A stretch of DNA of 64,000 nt, taken from assembly GCA_913060975.1 (NCBI GenBank), contig CAJXVC010000005.1:124001-188000 (forward strand), read 5' to 3'. The first letter of the stretch is position 1. Every line of letters starts with the position of its first letter. Under the pieces are notes generated by a model. That model was not told where the DNA came from. It saw only the letters and a list, made by a program, of their open reading frames with translations, and did not search any database. Shown piece by piece: positions 56,412-64,000 of the stretch. The translations under genes were made by a program, and so were the position numbers. This stretch comes from an uncultured Gammaproteobacteria bacterium. Its GTDB lineage: Bacteria > Pseudomonadota > Gammaproteobacteria > Pseudomonadales > Pseudohongiellaceae.

Positions 56412-58307
56412 ATGCGTGCATCATTCTATAGCCTGTTTTCACTATTGTTAGTTCTCAGTGCCTGCAGTGAGCCAGCCGACACGGCCAGCACTTCACCAGC
56501 ACAACCGGCAGCCATGCCAGCGACGGAGCAAGCCTCGTCAGTTGCGCAGTCCAGCACAGCCGAACAGCTCACCGAACGCTTGAATAGCTGGCTGGATGAA
56601 CAATATGACGCGCAGCTTGATTCGAGCCCCATGACGCGCACCATTCTCGGTGACAAGACCGACTACGGCCTGCTCGATGAACAGACCGATGCGGCTGCTG
56701 AGCGCGAACTGGAATTTTTGCGCGACAGCGTCGCCACCATGCGCAGCGAATTCGATTACAACGCATTGACCGAAGACGGCAAACTCTCCTTTGATATGTG
56801 GGAGTTCTCGCTGGAGCAAGCTGAGGCTGCCTATCCTTATCGTAACCATGGGTATGTCTTTGGTCGCGGCGGTCCCCATGCCTCGTTCCCCAGTTTCATG
56901 ATCAGTTTTCACCGTATCGATACTGCTGCCGATGCCGAAGCCTATATCTCGCGATTGCGTGGTATTGATGATGTGCTGACAGATTTATTGGCTCGCGCTC
57001 AACAAGCGGCCGCCGATGGTATTCGTCAGCCTGCCTTTGGCTATGAGTTCGCCATTCAGGAAATCGGACGCGTTACGTCAGGTGTCCCATTTAACTCCAA
57101 CGACGACACACCAAACTCACCGATCTGGACAGATTTTCAGGGCAAGTTGGAAGCGCTGGTCGAGAGCGGGGACGCCACTGCTGAACAAGTGCAGGCTTAT
57201 CTGGATGAGGCGCGCGATGTGCTAAGCGGTGAAGTCATGGCTGCTTACGATGAAGTACTGGCGTGGCTGGAAACAGATCGCCAGTATGCCAGCGAAGAAG
57301 CGCAAGGCGTCTGGGCGCTGCCCAATGGCCAGGATTACTACAACCAGCGTTTGCGGCAAATGACGACAGTCGAGCTGAGCGCTGATGCCATTCACAATAT
57401 TGGTTTGTCCGAAGTGGATCGTATTCTCGGTGAAATGGAAGTCGTAAAAGACGAAGCCGGTTTCGACGGCTCGCTGCAGGAATTCTTTGTCTTCATGCGC
57501 GAGGACGAACAGTTCTATTATCCCAATACCGAAGAAGGGCGTCAGGAGTACCTCGATTACAATCAGGAGCATCTGGATTTTATAGCCGAGCGCTTGCCGG
57601 AGTTTTTTGGCCGCTTGCCAAAAGCCTCACTGGTGGTACGCCGCGTCGAGGCATTCCGCGAGCAGGATGGTGCGGCGCAGCATTATCGTCAGGGCGCTCC
57701 TGATGGGTCGCGCCCCGGCGTGTTTTATTCGCATATGTCCGACATGTCCACGCTGGCCAAGTGGCAGATCGAAGACATTGCCTATCATGAAGGCAACCCC
57801 GGGCATCACATGCAAATCTCAATTCAGCAAGAGCTGACCGACGTGCCGCGGTTCCGTACTCAATACCGCACCACGGCCTACACTGAGGGCTGGGGTCTGT
57901 ATGCCGAATGGCTGGCCAAAGAGATGGGCGGTTATCAGGACCCGTATTCCGAGTTTGGCCGTTTAGCAGGTGAGATCTGGCGTGCCGTGCGTCTGGTTGT
58001 AGACACTGGCATTCACAGCAAGCGTTGGACCGAGGCGCAATCGGTTGATTACTTCCTCGCCAACACACCGATCCCTGAGGGGGCGGTGCGCTCGGAAGTG
58101 CAACGCTATTTTGCCAACCCGGGTCAGGCTACTGCCTACAAGATTGGCATGCTCAACATTCAGGAAGCCCGCGCCCGCGCTGAAGAAGCATTGGGCAGCG
58201 ACTTCGACGTGCGTGGTTTCCACGATGTCGTGCTGGGTGCCGGCGCCGTGCCGCTACCGATTATGCATGCCCGCGTAGATCGCTGGATCAGCGAACAACA
58301 AAACTAA
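56412..58307 (+). CDS. DUF885 family lipoprotein
   Basis: A 631-residue exported protein. A lipoprotein signal ends in LVLSAC with the lipid-bearing Cys18, followed by a Ala/Thr/Ser/Pro-rich linker to about residue 55. The DUF885 domain fills the rest and includes AYHEGNPGHHMQ and the TTAYTEGWGLYAEWL motif, which recall metallopeptidase zinc sites. The family is common in marine and soil gammaproteobacteria and is suspected to be a peptidase, without proof. The start with GGGGGAAA upstream is taken; a 29-codon upstream extension would spoil the signal peptide. Confidence 0.9.
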   Translation: MRASFYSLFSLLLVLSACSEPADTASTSPAQPAAMPATEQASSVAQSSTAEQLTERLNSWLDEQYDAQLDSSPMTRTILGDKTDYGLLDEQTDAAAERELEFLRDSVATMRSEFDYNALTEDGKLSFDMWEFSLEQAEAAYPYRNHGYVFGRGGPHASFPSFMISFHRIDTAADAEAYISRLRGIDDVLTDLLARAQQAAADGIRQPAFGYEFAIQEIGRVTSGVPFNSNDDTPNSPIWTDFQGKLEALVESGDATAEQVQAYLDEARDVLSGEVMAAYDEVLAWLETDRQYASEEAQGVWALPNGQDYYNQRLRQMTTVELSADAIHNIGLSEVDRILGEMEVVKDEAGFDGSLQEFFVFMREDEQFYYPNTEEGRQEYLDYNQEHLDFIAERLPEFFGRLPKASLVVRRVEAFREQDGAAQHYRQGAPDGSRPGVFYSHMSDMSTLAKWQIEDIAYHEGNPGHHMQISIQQELTDVPRFRTQYRTTAYTEGWGLYAEWLAKEMGGYQDPYSEFGRLAGEIWRAVRLVVDTGIHSKRWTEAQSVDYFLANTPIPEGAVRSEVQRYFANPGQATAYKIGMLNIQEARARAEEALGSDFDVRGFHDVVLGAGAVPLPIMHARVDRWISEQQN

Positions 58308-58373
58308 CAACACTGCCAGTACAGCAAACACTGACAACCTAGACAACAATTGATAACAATGACAGGAACGTTC

Positions 58374-59627
58374 ATGACCCACACTCTGACAAGCAAACTG
58401 CTAACGACAGCGACTCTGATCTTTGCCGCCAACCTGAGCCAGGCACAACCGCTGCCCATGGCCGTGCCACAGTCAGTGGGCGTGTCCGCTTCTGCCTTGG
58501 AAGCCGTTACTGAATCCCTGCAATCTCACATTGATGCCGGCGATATTCCCGGCGTGGTGGCAGGCGTGGCCCGCGATGGCAAGCTGGTGTATTTCAATGC
58601 CCTTGGCCAACTCAATTTGGAATCCGGCACGCCAATGCCGGCCGATGCCTTGTTTCGCATCTATTCCATGGCGCGGCAGATCACCAGCTTCGCCGTGCTG
58701 CAGCAATACGAGCAGGGCAAGTTTGATTTCGATGATCCGGTACAGCTGTACTTGCCCGAGTTCGCCGATCAGCGCGTGTTACTCGACTCAGACAGTACGG
58801 ATATCACTCAGACCACGGCACGCACCACCGACATGACTATCGCACATTTGCTTACCCACACATCGGGTCTGGGTAGTCGCAGCTCTCAGCTGTATCGCGA
58901 AAACAACGTGCGTGACAAGTCTATCTCGCTGGATCAGATGACCAGCAATGCCGCGCGCATTCCCTTGCATCACCAGCCCGGTTCAGCCTTCTATTATGGT
59001 ATTCACGCCACCATCCTCGGCAAGCTGGTCGAAGTGTGGTCAGGCGAGCCTTTGGAAGACTATCTGCAAGACAACATTTTTGCGCCACTGGGCATGAACA
59101 GCACCATGTTCTGGGCCGAAGGCGCCGATGCCGAACGCCTGGCTACCGTGTATCGCCCCACCGACGGCGTACTGCGCCCCTACAATATAGAAACCGTCTC
59201 CTGGACCGAACGCCCGGCGTTGATTGAAGGCGGTGTTGGCTTGTTGTCCTCAGTGCCCGATTTCCTGCGCTTTTCGCAAATGGTCCTGAACCGCGGCGAG
59301 CTTGACGGTGTGCGGGTGTTGAGCGAAGAAACGGCGGCTCTGATCTACGAAAACGCGGTACCTGAGGCGGCCATGCCGATTGGTACGCGCGGCTATTGGC
59401 TTGGTTCCGGCTGGACGCTGGGCGGGTTTAATCTGGTCATGGACGCCAGTGCCTATAATTTCCCTGTCACCGAAGGCACCATCTGGTGGGACGGCTCTGC
59501 TGGTACGCGCTTTTTTATCGACCCTGAGCAGAACACCGTCATGGTGATCATGTCGCAAGTCTCGCCTTCCAGTGGTGGCGGCTTTCGGGAAGACTTCAAG
59601 GTTCTGGTCGAAGAAGCTATCCAATAA
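58374..59627 (+). CDS. Serine hydrolase, beta-lactamase class C-like fold, altered SxxK
   Basis: A 417-residue exported protein; the signal peptide is cleaved near SQAQA (about residue 24). The fold is that of class C beta-lactamase/EstB esterases: RIYSMARQITSF at 95-106 is the nucleophile helix, Tyr207/Tyr208 in AFYYGIHATILG occupy the second motif, and WWDGSAGTRFFIDP is the third. The family motif is Ser-x-x-Lys; here it is Ser98-Met-Ala-Arg101, so the catalytic lysine is missing (codon CGG). AGGA lies seven bases before the ATG. It follows the DUF885 gene by 66 bases, probably in one transcript. Confidence 0.88.
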   Translation: MTHTLTSKLLTTATLIFAANLSQAQPLPMAVPQSVGVSASALEAVTESLQSHIDAGDIPGVVAGVARDGKLVYFNALGQLNLESGTPMPADALFRIYSMARQITSFAVLQQYEQGKFDFDDPVQLYLPEFADQRVLLDSDSTDITQTTARTTDMTIAHLLTHTSGLGSRSSQLYRENNVRDKSISLDQMTSNAARIPLHHQPGSAFYYGIHATILGKLVEVWSGEPLEDYLQDNIFAPLGMNSTMFWAEGADAERLATVYRPTDGVLRPYNIETVSWTERPALIEGGVGLLSSVPDFLRFSQMVLNRGELDGVRVLSEETAALIYENAVPEAAMPIGTRGYWLGSGWTLGGFNLVMDASAYNFPVTEGTIWWDGSAGTRFFIDPEQNTVMVIMSQVSPSSGGGFREDFKVLVEEAIQ

Positions 59628-59679
59628 TACCTCCCCAATAACACCTTCCCGGTAACACCTTCTCATTATGAATTCGCGG

Positions 59680-59720
59680 ACCAGTCAGCCTTAATGGGCT
59701 GATTGGTCTATTATTTTTTG
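59680..59720 (+). terminator. Intrinsic terminator after the serine hydrolase gene
   Basis: An 11-bp stem, ACCAGTCAGCC with GGCTGATTGGT (one G-U pair), six-base loop, then CTATTATTTTTT. It is a strong, correctly placed terminator about 50 bases past the stop. Confidence 0.8.
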
Positions 59721-60012
59721 CTTTCGCTGTTCTTCTTGTTCGTGGTCCTTCTGGTCTCGCCGTAAGGCCGGACTACCATTGCCTACCCATACTCCATGTG
59801 ACCATTGGCGGATGCCAAGCATTCTCCAGACCCTCCCTAAACCCCCTCCAAACTCTCTCCGAAGAACAAGTTGTAACCTCTTGGCACCTGGGGCGTCTAA
59901 ACAGTATTCAACTCCGAAAATTCGGCGAAACTGCCGGTGCCCGGATGCGGGTGGCCGGGCTTTGTCACTGTAACCACCGGCCAAAACTGACACGACAGCA
60001 AGGCCACAACTG
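59721..60012. other. Intergenic leader of the adaptor gene
   Basis: With the terminator, this makes a 385-base gap. It is C-rich near 59815-59850 and has a GCCGG/CCGGC-containing stretch near 59930-59975. I could not find a convincing promoter or operator. A 126-codon minus-strand frame running through it has no recognisable features and is not called. Confidence 0.4.
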
Positions 60013-61272
60013 ATGGGAATGGATCGCACAATCGAAAAACAGCGGATGCCGCTATGGAAAATCGGGTTCATGGTTGCCGGTGGCAGCGTGTTGGCCTGGT
60101 TTGGCTACGGGCTGTTATCTGATGCGTCCATCAATAGCTATCGTGCCCCATTGGACCAGCTCATCATTTCGCAGACGCGCCGTGGTGCGTTTGAGGATTT
60201 GATTCCCGTCCGCGGCAGCATCCAGCCTTTTAACAGTGTCTATCTGGATGCCGTGAATGGCGGGGTCGTTGAAGAAGTCTTCGTCGAGGAAGGCGGTTTT
60301 GTGGAGGCCGGCCAGCCTCTGTTGCAGCTATCCAACACCAACCTGCGCTTGAGCGCGGCGCAGAACGACACCAATATCACCGAACAACTGAATTTTCTCG
60401 GGAATATTTCCAATAATCTCGAGACAGAAAAACTGCGCACTGAGCGTCAGATTCTCGATATCGAATATCGTATTACTGTGCTGCGCCGGCAAAAGGCGCG
60501 CTTTGAAAAGCTGGTGGATGAGAATCTGATATCCGAACAGGAGTTTGAGGCAGTGCTGGATGAGCTGGACTATCAACAGGCTATTCTGGACAACACATTG
60601 GCGCGTCAGGCACTGGAAGACAAGATTCGCAAGGATCGTACGCTGCAGATTGCAACGCAGGTGGAGAAGCTGGAAGAAAATTTGCAAGTCTCGCAAAGCA
60701 GTTTCGAATCTCTGCTGGTGCGCGCGCCCATCGCTGGTCAGCTTACCTCGCTACCGGTCGAAATTGGCCAGAGTAAACTCGGAGGCGAGCGCCTGGGTCA
60801 GATCGATGTCGTTGATCAGTTCAAGGTAGTGGCCCAGATCGATGAGTTCTACGTCTCGCGCGTCATGCCTGAACAGCTGGCCACGTTCAGTTTGAACGGT
60901 CAGTCCTATCAAGTGCGAGTCATCAAGGTGTACCCGCAGATCACCAATGGCACCTTCGAAGTCGATCTGGTGTTTACCGCACAAGAGCCGAGCAATATGC
61001 GCCGTGGTCAAACGCTGCAGATGGAACTCACACTGGGTGATGCGGTGGAATCCTTGTTATTGCCAGTCGGCGGCTTCATGCAGGATACCGGTGGCAACTG
61101 GGTGTTCGTGCTGAATGAAGACGGTGACGAAGCTTACCGAAGAGAGATCACTACAGGCCGGCGCAACAACCGTTTCGTGGAAGTCACTGCTGGTTTGGCG
61201 CCGGGCGACCGCGTGATCACGTCCGGCTACGGACCAATGCTGAGCCGGGAGCGCGTCCAACTGGTGGAGTAA
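60013..61272 (+). CDS. HlyD/MacA-type periplasmic adaptor protein
   Basis: A 419-residue membrane-fusion protein with an N-terminal anchor helix (about 15-36). The first half of a biotinyl-lipoyl domain (VEEVFVEEGGFVEAGQPLLQL, about 78-98) is followed by a long coiled-coil hairpin (about 105-230), the other half of the lipoyl domain (VRAPIAGQLTSL) and a beta-barrel plus membrane-proximal domain. Such adaptors link inner-membrane ABC (MacB/FtsX-type) or RND pumps to TolC. No pump or TolC gene adjoins; acetyltransferase genes follow. A second ATG two codons in is an alternative start. Confidence 0.9.
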   Translation: MGMDRTIEKQRMPLWKIGFMVAGGSVLAWFGYGLLSDASINSYRAPLDQLIISQTRRGAFEDLIPVRGSIQPFNSVYLDAVNGGVVEEVFVEEGGFVEAGQPLLQLSNTNLRLSAAQNDTNITEQLNFLGNISNNLETEKLRTERQILDIEYRITVLRRQKARFEKLVDENLISEQEFEAVLDELDYQQAILDNTLARQALEDKIRKDRTLQIATQVEKLEENLQVSQSSFESLLVRAPIAGQLTSLPVEIGQSKLGGERLGQIDVVDQFKVVAQIDEFYVSRVMPEQLATFSLNGQSYQVRVIKVYPQITNGTFEVDLVFTAQEPSNMRRGQTLQMELTLGDAVESLLLPVGGFMQDTGGNWVFVLNEDGDEAYRREITTGRRNNRFVEVTAGLAPGDRVITSGYGPMLSRERVQLVE

Positions 61273-61355
61273 AACGCCCAGTACAGCAATTTTCGACTTT
61301 ATCCCTATCAATGCTATTCTGCTGATATTAACCACTGATCAGCGCAAGGCATTGT

Positions 61356-61823
61356 ATGCCGCTGCAATTCACATATCTGGCAGATGAACCCGACCAGGTC
61401 ACGCAAGTGATCGACTGGTGGTACAGCATATGGGCCGATCGCATGGGCTCTGATCTGGAAGCCGCCCGCCAGCAACTACATAATTCATTGGGCACCGAAG
61501 AACTTCCCATCCACTTGCTGGCCCGGATCGATGGCGAAGCCGTCGGCACGGCGACCTTGAAACTACAGGAGCTGGGCGAGCTGTATCCTGATTGCCAGTA
61601 TTGGTTAGGCAGTGTGTTCGTGGCCGAAGAACATCGCGGCAAACAGATCGCTGCACAACTGGTTGAACAGATTATCGCACTGGCACGAGCGCGCAACTTG
61701 CCGCACCTGTATTTGCAAACAGTGAATCTGTCTGGTGGCCTGTATGCCAAGCTGGGTTGGCAACCGGTTGAGGAATTTGACTATCGCGGCGAACGCACAC
61801 TGTTAATGCGCAAGATTCTTTAG
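61356..61823 (+). CDS. GNAT acetyltransferase
   Basis: A 155-residue single-domain GNAT. The acetyl-CoA-binding segment is VFVAEEHRGKQIAAQLVEQI (about 89-108), with GGLYAKLGWQPVEEF near the C terminus. The substrate is not evident. It lies 83 bases after the adaptor gene and 20 before the next GNAT gene, so the last two are probably co-transcribed. Confidence 0.88.
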   Translation: MPLQFTYLADEPDQVTQVIDWWYSIWADRMGSDLEAARQQLHNSLGTEELPIHLLARIDGEAVGTATLKLQELGELYPDCQYWLGSVFVAEEHRGKQIAAQLVEQIIALARARNLPHLYLQTVNLSGGLYAKLGWQPVEEFDYRGERTLLMRKIL

Positions 61824-61843
61824 ATCGCTGACCTGCCGCTATT

Positions 61844-62368
61844 ATGAAAGTCATCCGCACACAGACCAAACACGCCGAGATATTGGCCAATTATTTTGCA
61901 GTCAATGAAGCCCACTTCAAACCATGGAGCCCGGCGGTGCCGAAAGGTCATCATACGGTTGATGCCTGGCACCGACGCCTGCAAGACCGGCAGGATGAAT
62001 TTGATCGTGGAGAGTCTGTGCATTTTATTGGCACCGATATCACCGAATCCCATGTCATCGGCAGTTGCTCGCTGAGCAATATTATTCGCGGTGTCTTTAT
62101 GGCTTGTCACATGGGCTATTCAGTTGCCGAACGTTACGAAGGCCAGGGCTATGCCAGGAAGATTGTCAGCTGTGCTATCGATTATGCGTTCAAGGATCTG
62201 AAGCTGCATCGCATCATGGCCAATCACATGCCGCAGAACGATCGTTCAGCCGCGCTACTCAAAAGCCTGGGGTTTAAGCGTGAAGGTTATGCGCAGAGTT
62301 ACTTGCTGATCGATGGCCGCTGGGAAGATCACGTGCTTAACTCGCTGATCAATCCCAGACAAAAATAG
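61844..62368 (+). CDS. GNAT acetyltransferase, RimJ-like
   Basis: A 174-residue protein close to RimJ, the N-acetyltransferase of ribosomal protein S5. HFKPWSP (about 25-31) and IGSCSLSNIIRGVF, the loop YSVAERYEGQGYARKIV, and NHMPQNDRSAALLKSLGF are characteristic. RimJ orthologues are typically somewhat longer, about 190 residues, so a related protein acetyltransferase is possible. Confidence 0.88.
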   Translation: MKVIRTQTKHAEILANYFAVNEAHFKPWSPAVPKGHHTVDAWHRRLQDRQDEFDRGESVHFIGTDITESHVIGSCSLSNIIRGVFMACHMGYSVAERYEGQGYARKIVSCAIDYAFKDLKLHRIMANHMPQNDRSAALLKSLGFKREGYAQSYLLIDGRWEDHVLNSLINPRQK

Positions 62369-62454
62369 CCATTGTCTGTTAACAAAATGTGGTTAATAGG
62401 GGTAGGATTGTTCGGCAACCAGCAGCTATTCGTAGTCAATAGAGTGAGGCGACC

Positions 62455-63135
62455 ATGGCCAGCAGCAAATCAGCAAGGAATTCCAACACAACTGACAATA
62501 AAAACCCAGGCGACTCCGAAGCTAGCAGGAAGGTCGATGACTATTTGACCAAGCACGCACAATGGCAACACATCTTGCAGCCTGTGCGCGAGTTACTACT
62601 TGGTACCGAACTTACCGAGGCAGCGAAGTGGGGTGCGCCAGCCTATTTGCTCGATGGCAAGATCGTTGTGACCCTCGCTGCCTTCAAGCAGCACTGCGCG
62701 ATCTGGTTTCATCAGGGTGCGCTACTAAGCGACAAGAGTAACAAGCTGATCAATGCGCAGGAAGGCAAGACCAAGGACATGCGGCATTGGCGCTTTGCAA
62801 TCGATGACAAGCCCAATAAACGCTTGATCAAATCCTATGTCAGCGAAGCCATTAAAAATCAGCGCGCTGTAAATAAAGACAAAACAGTCAAAAAAGGCAC
62901 AACAGGCAAACCACAAACCAGGAAACTCAGTATTCCGGACGAACTCAATGCGGCATTGAAGAAAGACAAGAAACTGGCTACAGCGTTCAAGGCGTTAACA
63001 CCGGGCCGACAACGAGAGTATGCCGGCCATGTGGCAGATGCCAAGCAAGAGAAAACCCGGCTGTCGCGCACGGTAAAAATTACGCCGATGATTCTGGCTG
63101 GGGTGGGTCTGCACGACAAGTACCGAAACTGTTGA
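62455..63135 (+). CDS. YdeI/OmpD-associated family protein (DUF1801)
   Basis: A 226-residue protein. After a 25-residue polar tail comes a DUF1801 domain (about 28-125: LTEAAKWGAPAYLLDGKIV, AIWFHQGALL), then a Lys/Thr-rich linker and a C-terminal OmdA-like helical domain (about 160-226: ELNAALKKDKKLATAFKALTPGRQREY). The two-domain layout matches Bacillus YdeI, linked to cationic peptide resistance; the role here is unknown. GAGG precedes the start. Confidence 0.86.
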   Translation: MASSKSARNSNTTDNKNPGDSEASRKVDDYLTKHAQWQHILQPVRELLLGTELTEAAKWGAPAYLLDGKIVVTLAAFKQHCAIWFHQGALLSDKSNKLINAQEGKTKDMRHWRFAIDDKPNKRLIKSYVSEAIKNQRAVNKDKTVKKGTTGKPQTRKLSIPDELNAALKKDKKLATAFKALTPGRQREYAGHVADAKQEKTRLSRTVKITPMILAGVGLHDKYRNC

Positions 63136-63165
63136 GCACGCTCGCGTGCTTGTTACTGTAGCTCG

Positions 63166-63837
63166 TTACTCTGAATCGACAGGATTGCTCGCCGAGCTTG
63201 AAGTGACGCCGTCTTCGTGTGATTCACCCGGTTTTAATTCACTCAACACTGAATACGTTGCGCCATGCGGCAAAGTATCCGATCGATACAGGCTCACGTG
63301 CGGCGCAGCAAACTCTCCCCATTCCTGAGCCTCGAATGTCTGCAGTACCTGTGTTACTGAATCCTTCAGTGGTGGCGGGAAGCGGGCGATAGTGACGTGT
63401 GGCACAAAGGCTTTGTCCTCGATGCTAAAGCCCAACAAGCCAAACGCAGTATTGAGTTCTTCAACCAAAGCGGTCAGAGCGGGTTCCTGCTCGATACCAA
63501 CCCAGGCCGAATTCTTGAACACACCAATGCCAGTACAGCGTAGTGTTGGCAGGGTATGTTTACTGATCACTTGTTGGGCCAATTGTTCGATATTGCCCAG
63601 CTGATCTACTTGCACCGTGCCTAAAAATTTTACGGTGACATGCAGATGCTCCGGCGGCGCCAGACGTGGCGGCTTGCCATCATTGGTTCGCAAGGGCTCC
63701 AGCAGTTCATAAACGGGCTTGAGTTGGGCATGCAGCGGGCAGGGCAGGCCAAGAAAGCAGCGCATCTTTGCAGCTTTTTCACTGGCTTTTTGTGCCTGAC
63801 GGGCAGCGCGGCGGCTGGCTTGTTGGGATTTGGACAT
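63166..63837 (-). CDS. thpR: RNA 2',3'-cyclic phosphodiesterase ThpR
   Basis: A 223-residue 2H-phosphoesterase of the LigT/ThpR family. The two catalytic HxT motifs are His66-Val-Thr68 (HLHVTVKF) and His147-Val-Thr149 (PHVTIARF). The family core begins at MRCFLGL (residue 25); the 24 residues before it are Lys/Arg/Ala/Gln-rich and may be an RNA-binding tail or an over-extended start. The enzyme opens cyclic phosphate ends and can join tRNA halves with 2'-5' bonds. Further upstream codons in frame belong to the next gene's region and are rejected. Confidence 0.9.
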   Translation of the reverse strand: MSKSQQASRRAARQAQKASEKAAKMRCFLGLPCPLHAQLKPVYELLEPLRTNDGKPPRLAPPEHLHVTVKFLGTVQVDQLGNIEQLAQQVISKHTLPTLRCTGIGVFKNSAWVGIEQEPALTALVEELNTAFGLLGFSIEDKAFVPHVTIARFPPPLKDSVTQVLQTFEAQEWGEFAAPHVSLYRSDTLPHGATYSVLSELKPGESHEDGVTSSSASNPVDSE

Positions 63838-63904
63838 GACAAAGACTTCTTTTTGATAAGCCGCGTAGCTTAACACTTTGCGCCTTGTAATAGCTGATAA
63901 TCCG

Positions 63905-64000
63905 TTAACTGACCTTCCTGTATTGATAAATACTGTGGGCATCGATTGTGTTAACCAAATGCCAGCCATTGGATTCATACAGCGCGGCCGTGTCCGTATA
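63905..64000 (-). CDS. GNAT acetyltransferase, C-terminal end only
   Basis: The last 31 codons of a minus-strand gene that enters from beyond the window. The sequence TAALYESNGWHLVN followed by YQYRKVS has the usual end of a GNAT domain (ALYESxGF ... YRK). It stops 67 bases upstream of thpR. The substrate and full identity are outside the window. Confidence 0.6.
   Translation of the reverse strand, partial: YTDTAALYESNGWHLVNTIDAHSIYQYRKVS

Noticed and set aside
59691..60071. 126-codon minus-strand frame in the gap before the adaptor gene
   Set aside because: Starts inside the adaptor gene, ends in the terminator, and shows no protein features.

Overview
The window is an ordinary-looking, gene-dense stretch of a gammaproteobacterial chromosome. 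Nothing in it looks like rRNA, tRNA, an insertion sequence, a prophage or a CRISPR array. Gene content and order resemble the Pseudomonas/Cellvibrionales type of gammaproteobacterium: ptsP next to lgt-thyA-folA; pilT divergent from yggS-proC-yggT-yggU-metX-metW-rdgB-hemW; gshB-tonB-yqgE-ruvX; lptM-lysA-dapF-DUF484; argH divergent from hemCDXY; hemB/trxA/rho/ubiD; and hslR-yrfG beside cysQ. I cannot name a genus from the sequence alone; a free-living, probably aquatic, type IV pilus-bearing gammaproteobacterium is an inference.

Layout. 1-2.6 kb: end of ptsP, a GNAT enzyme, a beta-carbonic anhydrase, an encapsulin-type ferritin without an encapsulin, and an NRDE-family protein. 2.7-5.1 kb: lgt, thyA and folA. 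5.1-14.1 kb (minus strand): argA-argE, phhB-hemW-rdgB-metW-metX, yggU, yggT, proC and yggS. 14.3-18.3 kb: pilT facing ruvX-yqgE-tonB-gshB. 18.5-25.3 kb: an accessory surface-polysaccharide block with an unknown membrane protein and four glycosyltransferase genes, one of them a 1067-residue three-domain enzyme. 25.3-28.4 kb: DUF484-dapF-lysA and the tiny lptM lipoprotein gene. 28.6-32.3 kb: a GldA/GldF/GldG-like ABC system. 32.4-34.5 kb: a two-component system. 34.6-37.8 kb: a YheS-like ABC-F ATPase and an HtrA protease. 37.8-43.6 kb: argH and hemC-hemD-hemX-hemY. 43.7-48.8 kb: ubiD, rho, trxA and hemB, with an 870-base AT-rich gap before rho. 49.2-53.8 kb: a membrane-flavoprotein fusion, a gap holding two large hairpin-forming elements, a half-length DsbB homologue, and gshA. 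54-56.2 kb: hslR, yrfG and cysQ. 56.4-64 kb: a DUF885 lipoprotein, a serine hydrolase with an altered catalytic motif, an orphan HlyD-type adaptor, two GNAT genes, a YdeI-family protein, thpR, and the tail of another GNAT.

How the genes work together. Heme synthesis is strongly represented (hemB, C, D, X, Y, and the heme chaperone hemW), as are arginine (argA, argE, argH), folate/thymidylate (thyA, folA), glutathione (gshA, gshB), lysine/peptidoglycan (dapF, lysA) and methionine (metX, metW). Redox and envelope maintenance genes (trxA, mini-dsbB, lgt, lptM, HtrA, tonB) fill much of the rest.

Points most worth following: the encapsulin-less ferritin; the two structured inverted-repeat elements at 51.45-51.91 kb, whose mismatches are all compatible with G-U pairing on one particular strand; the 66-residue DsbB half-protein beside them; the serine hydrolase with Arg in place of the catalytic Lys; and the triple glycosyltransferase. 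No clearly new multi-gene system was found.
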